Positions 1 through 5,739 of a DNA stretch of 6,768 bases are shown one piece after another. The first letter of the stretch is position 1; every line of letters starts with the position of its first letter. The translations under genes were made by a program, and so were the position numbers. Under the pieces are notes generated by a model. The model saw only the letters and a list, made by a program, of their open reading frames with translations. It ran no database searches and was not told the DNA's origin. Origin of the DNA: an uncultured bacterium (GTDB lineage: Bacteria > Omnitrophota > Gorgyraeia > Gorgyraeales > Gorgyraeaceae); NCBI GenBank assembly GCA_913009675.1, contig CAJVXD010000070.1:1-6768 (forward strand), given 5' to 3'.

Positions 1-133
1 GATGAAGGATGTATGCTGGGATATAGGGTCGTGTTGTGTTGGTAGAATTATGAGTAGAAAAGTCTAGGCGTGGGAGGCGTCCACAAGGATATAAGTAAGA
101 AAAAGAGATTTAAATATTTTTTTTTTTTTTTTT
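1..133. other. Non-genomic read-through noise and T-run at contig end
   Basis: This stretch lies outside the sequencing adapter at 134-199 and ends in a run of 17 T at 117-133. On the minus strand the order is genome, adapter, poly-A, then unstructured bases. That is the usual signature of a short insert read past the end of its adapter, after which the base calls are meaningless. An open frame at 70-270 runs straight across the adapter and yields the familiar contamination peptide (SSRRRHTR...VQTCALPI), so it is not a gene. Nothing biological should be annotated here. Confidence 0.9.
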
Positions 134-199
134 CAAGCAGAAGACGGCATACGAGATATATCAGTGTGACTGGAGTTCAGACGTGTGCTCTTCCGATCT
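134..199 (+). other. Illumina TruSeq P7 index adapter (contamination)
   Basis: The 66 bases match the complete Illumina P7 index adapter in three parts. The flow-cell P7 part occupies 134-157 and begins CAAGCAGAAGACGGCATACG. An 8-base index, ATATCAGT, occupies 158-165. The read-2 primer part occupies 166-199, beginning GTGACTGGAG and ending GCTCTTCCGATCT. The reverse complement of the index is ACTGATAT, which I recognise from memory as TruSeq index 25. The match is full length and uninterrupted, so this is untrimmed synthetic sequence. Genomic sequence starts at about base 200. Confidence 0.98.
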
Positions 200-242
200 T
201 TAATCTCTTAATTTGCGATATGTTCATAGATGGATTATTCAT
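200..242 (-). CDS. Possible 5' fragment of a further downstream gene
   Basis: One base after the stop codon of the small orphan gene, an ATG at 242 opens a frame that stays open to the adapter junction and encodes MNNPSMNISQIKRL; a second in-frame ATG lies at 227. The tight spacing fits the packing of the operon, so this may be the start of the next gene, cut off by the artefactual contig end. Against this, there is no convincing Shine-Dalgarno upstream (only GGTTAAG close to the ATG), and 14 codons are too few to show coding character or homology. It is reported only as a possibility. Confidence 0.2.
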
Positions 243-243
243 C

Positions 244-552
244 TTAACCATTGTTATAAAAGATATCTGAAGTGCTTGGAATATAGGCCCTATCGTAAAG
301 CTTGAAGATCTTCACAAGAAGGTCTTTGCTAAACTCTATATCCAGCCCTATCTCCTGATTACTTTTTCTGGAAATAATAAATCTATAGCCTTCTCCGGGC
401 TTTATCAATACCTTCTCTTTGGGGCCCCTATTATCTCCCCTGTCTTTGATAACCCTCGAATAAGTTACATATTTATCATCCCGGCCCACATTGTTGGCCT
501 CCAGATGGAGCAGCCATATTTCATCATCCCAGTTATATCTCAATCTTTTCAA
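244..552 (-). CDS. Small hypothetical protein, 102 aa
   Basis: I do not recognise this protein. It is 102 residues long, hydrophilic and mixed-charge, with no cysteine, no signal peptide and no membrane segment, so it is probably cytoplasmic. The N-terminal part carries a YNWDDEIWLLHLEANN segment, and the middle is rich in Lys, Arg, Asp and Gly. The alternating patterns around VLIKPGEGYRFIISR suggest beta strands. It starts with TTG at 552, but a consensus AAGGAGG lies 6 nt upstream (559-565), which makes translation from this codon credible. The start lies inside the last codons of the radical SAM gene (20-bp overlap, 533-552), pointing to translational coupling and perhaps a shared role. 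No domain can be assigned. I am fairly sure it is a real gene and have no view on its function. Confidence 0.7.
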   Translation of the reverse strand: MKRLRYNWDDEIWLLHLEANNVGRDDKYVTYSRVIKDRGDNRGPKEKVLIKPGEGYRFIISRKSNQEIGLDIEFSKDLLVKIFKLYDRAYIPSTSDIFYNNG

Positions 553-1618
553 AGGCCTCCTCCTTTTTTCGGCTTCGTAACATCTTTATCTGCGCATCGG
601 TCTTGCAGTCTCTGCATCTATATCCTGCCTCACCGGGCTCTAGCCCAATAACTTCAGCATCTAAGCCCCCTCTTTCTACAAGAAGATTGCCGCAACTATT
701 GCAATAGGTATTTGCCCCCTTATGGATAAAGACATTCCCTAAATAACAATGCCTTATACCAGATCCCTTAGCTAGTTGTCTCGCCTGTTCTAGGCTTTCT
801 ATCGAGGGTCTCGCTACATGGGTATATTTATAGCTGGGATGAAAACGGACAAAATGAAGGGGTATATCTCTCGATAGATTATCTATAACCCAATTGATTA
901 CACCTAGATACTCCTTATCGCTATCGTTTTTGCCTGTAACTATAAGATTGCTTATTTCTATATGGTGTTTATGCCCATTAAAAATCTGCTTTGTGCCTTC
1001 TAAAACAGGCCCTATCCAGGCATTGGTCAAACTACGATAAAATTCTGGATTTAAACTTTTGATTGAAATACTGAAAATATCTATTACCTCCATAAAAACC
1101 TTGATAGCCTCAGGCGTTAAAAACAAGGCTGATTTAAATAAATTATATATACCATGCTCCCTGGCTAATTTAGCTGTATCATATACAAATTCAAGCCATA
1201 TTGCAGGATCATCATATGTCCACGAAAGCACTTTTATATTTCTCTCCAGTGCCATCTCCACAATCTGCTTTGGTGTATATTCAACTACATACTTCTCATC
1301 AAGATGCCCTATCTGAGAAAATCTCCAATTTTGGCAATACGTGCAGGAAAGATTGCAACCCACATTGCCAACAGATAATATGCGGCTCCCGGGTTCAAAG
1401 TGAAATACAGCCTCAGTCTCTATGACCTCCTCTGTTACATGAACTGCCTTACCATAACTTATTGCATAAAGTGTCCCCTTTTTATTCATCCTGACTTTGC
1501 AAAAACCTGTCTTGCCCTCTCCTATTACACACATCCTAGGACAAAGATTACACTGGACCTTATTATTTGAAAGTTTCCTGTACAGCCTTGCTTCATAATC
1601 CGCATCTAAGCATTTCAT
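533..1618 (-). CDS. Divergent AmrS-type radical SAM protein (AmmeMemoRadiSam family)
   Basis: This is a 361-aa radical SAM enzyme of the AmmeMemoRadiSam/PflA-activase-like group, expected to bind a [4Fe-4S] cluster and cleave S-adenosylmethionine; its substrate is unknown. The CxxxCxxC cluster motif is CNLSCTYC (C88, C92, C95), followed by QNW. The N-terminal cysteine cluster typical of the family is C23, C26, C30 and C40 (CNLCPRMC...GFC). FHFEPGS precedes the SAM domain, and two CxxC pairs near the C terminus (C306/C309, C335/C338) resemble a zinc ribbon. Length fits the family. Core motifs deviate: WTYDDPAIW (133-141) replaces the usual YTYNEPT, and KSALF (162-166) stands where family members usually have a TNGY-like segment. 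The chosen ATG at 1618 has AGGGGG 8 nt upstream; the frame is open to 1690 but lacks such support. It overlaps the ligase gene by 26 bp and the orphan gene by 20 bp. No Memo or AMMECR1 gene is in the window. Confidence 0.88.
   Translation of the reverse strand: MKCLDADYEARLYRKLSNNKVQCNLCPRMCVIGEGKTGFCKVRMNKKGTLYAISYGKAVHVTEEVIETEAVFHFEPGSRILSVGNVGCNLSCTYCQNWRFSQIGHLDEKYVVEYTPKQIVEMALERNIKVLSWTYDDPAIWLEFVYDTAKLAREHGIYNLFKSALFLTPEAIKVFMEVIDIFSISIKSLNPEFYRSLTNAWIGPVLEGTKQIFNGHKHHIEISNLIVTGKNDSDKEYLGVINWVIDNLSRDIPLHFVRFHPSYKYTHVARPSIESLEQARQLAKGSGIRHCYLGNVFIHKGANTYCNSCGNLLVERGGLDAEVIGLEPGEAGYRCRDCKTDAQIKMLRSRKKEEAFEKIEI
559..565 (-). promoter_or_regulatory. Consensus Shine-Dalgarno for the TTG-start orphan gene
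   Basis: The minus strand reads AAGGAGG followed by 6 nt and then TTG at 552. The motif sits inside the 3' end of the radical SAM gene. It is the strongest ribosome binding site in the window. It decides the start of the 102-aa gene despite the rare initiation codon; a second TTG at 543 would be 15 nt away, which is too far. Confidence 0.8.
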
Positions 1619-2993
1619 TTTTATATCCCCCTGGTATAAACTGCTTAAACTTTCCATTTGGTGTCCTCGGGATAGCCTCAACCTTCTCAACGGTTATCCT
1701 TACATCATTTCCAAGATAATCTCTTATACTCTTTTTGAGCCTTAACTCATCTCTAAAAGAATATTCTTTATCGGCAACTACCTTTATCCGCATGCTGGCA
1801 GGACCTTCCTGTATAAATTGTGTCTCGATAAGATTCCTTAGATCTATTGAAAGTATCCCTGAGAGGAGCGAGACGAAACGGCCATCCTTGGTTATAAAAA
1901 ATCCGTCTGTCTTCCTGCCATCTATCTGTTCCACTGTCTGAAAATTTCTCCCGCAAGGACATCCCTGAGAAGATAGCCTTAGCACATCCTGTGTCTTATA
2001 CCTCAAAAGAGGCATGGCAAAATTATTTAACGTCGTTCCTGCGATCTCAAAATAGCCTTTTCTGCCTGATAAAGGCAGGAGTTCTGTTATCCCATATTCC
2101 GGGTATATATGGTATCTGCCCTTTTCGCACATGCCTATAGCCGTAACCCTCTCTGCTGTTCCATAATGGTCGAATATCTGCGCCTTGAAGCGGTCCTCCA
2201 TAAATACCTTTTGATGCGGCATGAGCACTTCTGAAGAAGTAAATATATATTTAAGGTCTACGTCCATCTTCTTGAAATCAAATAATCTGGCCATGAGATA
2301 ACCGGCTGAGGGAACTGTCTCCAGGATGGACGGCCTATACTTCAATATTTCCTCAGCGTAACAACCTATATTTTTTTTCGAAAGATGATATGCCGAAACC
2401 ATCAATCTATTTTGAAAAAAATCGTAACGCCAGAAAGGCGGCCTCGTTACAGCAGAAGGCACGACAGGGCTCGAACGCAGGACTAATTTCTTTCCAGCAG
2501 TATCACAGCCGGCCCATCTATATTGCCTCCCGAGTACGGCATTTTCAAAATTAATGGAATATAAATCACGGTATAGTTTCAACGGCGAACCCGTTGTCCC
2601 GCCGGTAAAGACCTTTCTTGTAAAAAATCCGTTGGCATTTATTGCCAAAAAATCCGCTGGATTTTTTCTTACATCTTCTTTCGTGATAAAAGGCAGCTTT
2701 TCAAGGTCAGGGATATCCTTAAAATCTCCCGGGGTCAGATGTAGTGCCTTGAAAAGCCTCCTATAATAAGGCACATTTTCATAAGAATGCCTCAGTATCG
2801 ATCTCAACCTTTCTCTTTGCAGCTGTCTTAGTTCCTCGTGTGAATAATATTGACTTTTTTCTAACTGAGACGATATCTCCTTGAAGACCCTGCCCTCTCG
2901 AAGCAATCTAAAACCCAGACCGCGCAGAGAGAGCATACCTTCCTGTATCCTAAACGGGCTCTTTATATAAAATGGTGCAGTAAAGATGCTCAT
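1593..2993 (-). CDS. CapK/PaaK-like adenylate-forming ligase (phenylacetate-CoA ligase family)
   Basis: This 466-aa cytoplasmic protein belongs to the ANL (adenylate-forming) superfamily, in the branch of phenylacetate-CoA ligase and the capsule-cluster protein CapK. Members activate a carboxylate with ATP; the substrate in polysaccharide clusters is generally unknown. Visible motifs in order are FTGGTTGSPL at 129-138 (phosphate-binding loop), YGTAER at 277-282, a CPCGR motif at 345-349, IDGRKTD at 357-363, and the C-terminal TPNGKFK at 444-450, whose first lysine (K448) is the expected catalytic lysine. The length is near the 430-470 aa usual for the family. ATG at 2993 was chosen because GGAAGGA lies 6 nt upstream; a TTG at 3008 keeps the frame open but is less likely. 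It follows a 303-bp gap containing an inverted-repeat element and runs 26 bp into the radical SAM gene. An acyl- or aryl-modification of the glycan or of its carrier is one possible role. Confidence 0.9.
   Translation of the reverse strand: MSIFTAPFYIKSPFRIQEGMLSLRGLGFRLLREGRVFKEISSQLEKSQYYSHEELRQLQRERLRSILRHSYENVPYYRRLFKALHLTPGDFKDIPDLEKLPFITKEDVRKNPADFLAINANGFFTRKVFTGGTTGSPLKLYRDLYSINFENAVLGRQYRWAGCDTAGKKLVLRSSPVVPSAVTRPPFWRYDFFQNRLMVSAYHLSKKNIGCYAEEILKYRPSILETVPSAGYLMARLFDFKKMDVDLKYIFTSSEVLMPHQKVFMEDRFKAQIFDHYGTAERVTAIGMCEKGRYHIYPEYGITELLPLSGRKGYFEIAGTTLNNFAMPLLRYKTQDVLRLSSQGCPCGRNFQTVEQIDGRKTDGFFITKDGRFVSLLSGILSIDLRNLIETQFIQEGPASMRIKVVADKEYSFRDELRLKKSIRDYLGNDVRITVEKVEAIPRTPNGKFKQFIPGGYKNEMLRCGL
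1627..1632 (-). promoter_or_regulatory. Shine-Dalgarno deciding the radical SAM start
   Basis: The minus strand has AGGGGG, then 8 nt, then ATG at 1618, followed by codons for MKCLDAD. This supports 1618 over longer open-frame starts up to 1690, which would lie deep inside the ligase gene. The site itself is within the ligase coding sequence, so the two genes are probably co-translated. Confidence 0.7.
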
Positions 2994-2999
2994 ATGCTG

Positions 3000-3006
3000 T
3001 CCTTCC
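3000..3006 (-). promoter_or_regulatory. Shine-Dalgarno deciding the ligase start
   Basis: The minus strand reads GGAAGGA, then CAGCAT (6 nt), then ATG at 2993. The strong site and ideal spacing favour the ATG over the in-frame TTG at 3008, which would overlap the site itself. Confidence 0.75.
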
Positions 3007-3009
3007 AAA

Positions 3010-3054
3010 TCGTAGGTTCCCGCATCCTTACGGACGCGGCCCTTACTGTTACGA
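3010..3054 (-). other. Potential structured RNA segment upstream of the ligase gene
   Basis: Read on the minus strand, an 8-bp hairpin CCGCGTCC-GTAA-GGATGCGG occupies 3020-3039, with a single G-U pair and a GUAA (GNRA) tetraloop. It can be closed by an outer 5-bp pairing TCGTA/TACGA (3050-3054 with 3010-3014) and by GG/CC next to it. An adjacent hairpin, ACGAG-CAAGG-CTCGT, lies at 3051-3065, shares bases with the outer stem and abuts the inverted-repeat element. The segment ends just before the ligase Shine-Dalgarno. I do not recognise a known riboswitch. It may be a leader structure, part of the neighbouring mobile element, or chance pairing. Confidence 0.4.
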
Positions 3055-3064
3055 GCCTTGCTCG

Positions 3065-3095
3065 TCTGTCAAGCCTGGGGACAGGGTGTTGGAGG
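3065..3095 (+). repeat. Terminal inverted repeat, ligase-proximal arm (31 bp)
   Basis: This arm begins TCTGTCAAGCCTGGGG and ends GGTGTTGGAGG. It matches the opposite arm at 3206-3236 with no mismatch, and identity stops at both edges (3064 and 3096 no longer pair). On the minus strand its outer end reads CTTGACAG, containing a consensus -35 hexamer TTGACA (3067-3072) that points towards the ligase gene, though no good -10 box follows. Confidence 0.9.
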
Positions 3096-3205
3096 ACGTT
3101 CGGCCAAAAGATATGTTGTTCGTAGGGCCGGGTCTCACTCTGTTTTATTTTGACAGGCAGTCTTTTTAGTTGTTCGTTGATTGTATGTTTCGCAAAATAA
3201 AGAAG

Positions 3206-3236
3206 CCTCCAACACCCTGTCCCCAGGCTTGACAGA
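3206..3236 (-). repeat. Terminal inverted repeat, glycosyltransferase-proximal arm (31 bp)
   Basis: This is the exact reverse complement of 3065-3095. On the plus strand it reads CCTCCAACACCCTG through GGCTTGACAGA, so TTGACA here points outwards, against the operon. The perfect identity of the two arms suggests a recent or maintained element. Confidence 0.9.
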
Positions 3237-3296
3237 AACTGCTTTTTCCCCCAGATTAAAACAACCTCAATATTTTCATAACACGGATCGACTTCT

Positions 3297-4478
3297 TCAT
3301 TTATAGACATGTATCAACCTATCCTTGTTATATGCCCACGAAAGTTCTCCCTTCAGTCTTTCGTATCCAATCCTTCCCATCCTCTCTCTGCACTCGGGGT
3401 CATTCAACAATTCTATAATCCTGTCTGCGAACTCCCGTATATCGTTTGGCCTGACATATACCGCAGAATCCCCCGCAGAATACCTTGACTCCTTTAAGTC
3501 AAAGGAGACTATCGGCCTTGCCATTGCCATATATTCCAATATCTTATTCATGGTAGATTTATCATTTAGCGGATTCTTAGGGTCCGGCGCAACGCATAGG
3601 TCTGACACCACAAGATACTCCATAAGTTCTTTATCCGGTATCCTGCCTGTAAACTGCACTGACCCATCAAGGTCAAGTTCCATCTTTAATCTTTTTAAAT
3701 CATTCAGTGAATCGCCTCCACCCATTAAATTGAACAATATATCTTTACGGCCATACCCGTTTACAACAAGATCTATCGCCAGGAGAAGATAATCCACGCC
3801 ATCCTGTGGGGCCATAACACCAAGGTACGAGACCATGTATTTTCTATCCTGTTTAAGCGCCGGTCTTAAGAATGCCCCCTTAAACCTTTCAAGTTCAGGT
3901 CCTGTCCTTACCACAAAAACCTTATCTTCGCTAAGCCTGCCCCTTGAAATGGCAATATCCCTGTAAGAATTATTTGTAACAATAACCCTATCGGCCGTTC
4001 TATACGTAAGAAACTCCAGGATTAAAAGTAAATAGTAGAGCAGATCCTTTCTATAACTCCCGTATTTTGCCAGGTATACCTCCGGGCATAGATCGTGCTG
4101 GTCAAAATAAAACCGCCTGCCGAATATCTTGTAGAATAACCCTATAACAAAAAATGTATCGGGCGGATTGCATGCGTGGATGACGTCAAAACCGTGCCTG
4201 AAAAATATCCACATACTCAATATAAAACTCATGATAAAAGAATAGAGGAATTCGAATATATAACTTAAAATCCCTTTGGTAGCAGGCGGTTGGCTATACC
4301 TATATATATTAATCCCCTCCAGGACCTCAAAGTCTTTTTCGTTCTTGAAGCGCGGACATAAAACAGTCACAGTTTTTCCGCTCTCCTTAAGCGCCCGGGC
4401 CTCCAGCCATACACGCCTGTCAAAAGGAACAGAAAGGTTTTCCACCAATATTAATACAGCTTTATTTTTCATATCCAT
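3297..4478 (-). CDS. Glycosyltransferase family 4 (GT-B fold)
   Basis: This 393-aa retaining GT4-type glycosyltransferase would transfer a sugar from a nucleotide donor to a growing glycan or lipid-linked acceptor on the cytoplasmic face of the membrane. The N-terminal Rossmann half begins MKNKAVLILVENLSVPFDRRVW. A hydrophobic stretch at about 70-92 (ILSYIFEFLYSFIMSFILSM) may mediate membrane association. HACNPPDT (101-108) and FDQHDLCPEVY (125-135) are typical of this subfamily. The C-terminal donor-binding half has GGGDS near 253-257, NDKSTMNKILEYMAMARPIVSFDLKE around 305-330 with E315 as a likely donor-contact glutamate, and ends in an LSW motif. It looks full length. The start overlaps the algD end by 17 bp and has no clear Shine-Dalgarno, so re-initiation after algD is likely; ATG at 4472 is an alternative. 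Donor and acceptor cannot be read from the sequence. Confidence 0.92.
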   Translation of the reverse strand: MDMKNKAVLILVENLSVPFDRRVWLEARALKESGKTVTVLCPRFKNEKDFEVLEGINIYRYSQPPATKGILSYIFEFLYSFIMSFILSMWIFFRHGFDVIHACNPPDTFFVIGLFYKIFGRRFYFDQHDLCPEVYLAKYGSYRKDLLYYLLLILEFLTYRTADRVIVTNNSYRDIAISRGRLSEDKVFVVRTGPELERFKGAFLRPALKQDRKYMVSYLGVMAPQDGVDYLLLAIDLVVNGYGRKDILFNLMGGGDSLNDLKRLKMELDLDGSVQFTGRIPDKELMEYLVVSDLCVAPDPKNPLNDKSTMNKILEYMAMARPIVSFDLKESRYSAGDSAVYVRPNDIREFADRIIELLNDPECRERMGRIGYERLKGELSWAYNKDRLIHVYK

Positions 4479-5739
4479 GAGTTAGGTCTATAATGATCTT
4501 AGTCTTTCTTATTCTTCCTATTATTCGTTTAAACTCCTTTATATCGTGCCCGATTACAATAACATCGGACTTCTTTATCACATCGCTCAAAGAAGTAGAT
4601 AAAAGCGACGAGATATGCGGGATCTCTCTTTCTATATAGGACTTATTGGAACCCGTTATCCTCGCAAGGGAAACATTCTTATCGTATATCCTGAGCTTGA
4701 CCCCTTTCCCGATCAATAGTTCTGCAAGCCTTACCATCTGACTTTCCCGCAGGTCATCTGTATCCGGCTTAAAACTCAAACCAAGCATACCCACCTTTCT
4801 TTTCCCGGTCTTCATTATAGATCTAAATGCACGCTGGATATGCATATCATTGCTTCTCAGTATCGACTCGAGTAACGGCACATCCAGATTCTTGCTCTTT
4901 GCCTTATAGAGGATGGCCTTGATGTCCTTTGGAAGACAGGACCCCCCAAACGCAAAACCGGGCCTCAGATATCTCGTTGAGATATTCGATACCTTGTCCC
5001 TGCAGAAGATCTCCATGACAGCCCCGGCCTCCACTCCCATATGAGCTACTACTACGCCTATCTCATTCGCAAAACATATCTTCATGGCATGAAAGATATT
5101 ATCGAGATATTTGCAGGCCTCGGCTGTCCTTATATCTGTAGCCACTACGGGTGATTTTACAAAACTGTATAAATTTAATAAAAGCGTCCTCTCTCTTTTT
5201 GTACGCGTCCCTATGATTGTCTTTGCAGGCCTGTAAAAATCTTCCAAAGAATTGCCTTCTCTCATAAATTCAGGATTTACGCACACGGCAAAATCCCTGC
5301 CTGTCTTTTTACCCGATGCACCTTCCAGCATAGGTATAATAATCTCCTCTGTAGTCCCCGGCAAAACAGTGCTTCTCACTACAACTGTATAGAACCCCTC
5401 CCGCTTCTTTAATGCAGAACCTATCTCCTTCATGACGGATTCTAAATGACGGGTATTAATGGTCCCTGTTTCAAGGGCTGGGGTACCAACACATACCAGG
5501 GCCATATCGGTCCTCATAATCGCATCCTTAGCGGAGGGGACAGCAAAAAACCTCTTTTTCTTAACCACTGTCGATAAGATCTCTCCCAGGCCTTTTTCTA
5601 TAACAGGGCTTCTCCCTTTCATGATAGCCCTCGTCTTGTCCCTGTTTACGTCAACGCCTATTACGATATGGCCTTCTCCGGCAAGGCAGGCGCCTGTAAC
5701 CGTCCCAACATATCCCAGTCCAAATATAGCTATCTTCAT
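4462..5739 (-). CDS. algD: GDP-mannose 6-dehydrogenase (AlgD type)
   Basis: This 425-aa cytoplasmic enzyme is of the UDP-glucose/GDP-mannose dehydrogenase family. It most resembles AlgD, which oxidises GDP-mannose with 2 NAD+ to GDP-mannuronate, the precursor of alginate-type polymers. The NAD-binding motif GLGYVG is at 7-12. Catalytic residues fall at the positions known for Pseudomonas AlgD: E157 in NPEFMRE, K210 and N214 in the ACKYLDN segment, C268 in GGSCLPKD, and D272. AlgD-like stretches include FHAMKICFANEIG, RPGFAFGGSCLPKD, GLSFKPDTDDLRES and SNKSYIEREIPHISSLL, which favour GDP-mannose over UDP-glucose as substrate. ATG at 5739 overlaps the preceding TGA as ATGA and has GGGGA 7 nt upstream. 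The neighbouring glycosyltransferase starts before this gene ends. A different NDP-sugar substrate is possible but less likely. Confidence 0.88.
   Translation of the reverse strand: MKIAIFGLGYVGTVTGACLAGEGHIVIGVDVNRDKTRAIMKGRSPVIEKGLGEILSTVVKKKRFFAVPSAKDAIMRTDMALVCVGTPALETGTINTRHLESVMKEIGSALKKREGFYTVVVRSTVLPGTTEEIIIPMLEGASGKKTGRDFAVCVNPEFMREGNSLEDFYRPAKTIIGTRTKRERTLLLNLYSFVKSPVVATDIRTAEACKYLDNIFHAMKICFANEIGVVVAHMGVEAGAVMEIFCRDKVSNISTRYLRPGFAFGGSCLPKDIKAILYKAKSKNLDVPLLESILRSNDMHIQRAFRSIMKTGKRKVGMLGLSFKPDTDDLRESQMVRLAELLIGKGVKLRIYDKNVSLARITGSNKSYIEREIPHISSLLSTSLSDVIKKSDVIVIGHDIKEFKRIIGRIRKTKIIIDLTHGYEK

Larger units (their letters stand above)
3065..3236. mobile_element. MITE-like element with perfect 31-bp terminal inverted repeats
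   Basis: Bases 3065-3095 and 3206-3236 are exact reverse complements, enclosing 110 bp. The interior holds further nested pairings: TTTATTTTG/CAAAATAAA (3144-3152 with 3193-3201), CGGCC/GGCCG (3101-3105 with 3126-3130), and a 9-bp direct repeat GTTGTTCGT at 3115 and 3169. Each arm contains CCTG-GGGA-CAGG, itself a small palindrome. No transposase is encoded and no frame inside looks like a protein. A clear target-site duplication is not visible. The GGGGACAG core resembles repeats associated with REP/RAYT-type or other non-autonomous elements in environmental bacteria, but that is from memory. It sits between two genes of the operon without damaging either, and its transcript could fold into a long hairpin. 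Confidence 0.7.

Noticed and set aside
70..270. 66-codon plus-strand open frame
   Set aside because: It reads through the poly-T and the Illumina adapter, producing a known contamination peptide.
1619..1690. N-terminal extension of the radical SAM protein to 1690
   Set aside because: The extra 24 codons lie inside the ligase gene and are not part of the AmrS family, while ATG at 1618 has a proper Shine-Dalgarno.
3020..3039. Known riboswitch or group II intron domain V
   Set aside because: The stem and tetraloop alone are not diagnostic, and none of the conserved sequence blocks I know for those classes is present.
3065..3236. CRISPR array
   Set aside because: There are only two copies of the repeat and they are inverted, not direct, with no regular spacers and no cas genes.
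3258..3300. 14-codon frame starting in an ATGA overlap with the glycosyltransferase stop
   Set aside because: It ends after MKKSIRVMKILRLF and has no convincing site or family. It could be the remnant of a gene start displaced by the element, but nothing supports that further.
2990..3310. 106-codon minus-strand open frame between the glycosyltransferase and ligase genes
   Set aside because: It spans both arms of the inverted repeat and the hairpins, overlaps both neighbours in other frames, has no recognisable protein features, and is best explained as an accidental frame through the element.
3325..3792. 155-codon plus-strand open frame
   Set aside because: It lies wholly antisense to the well-supported glycosyltransferase gene, whose motifs are clear.
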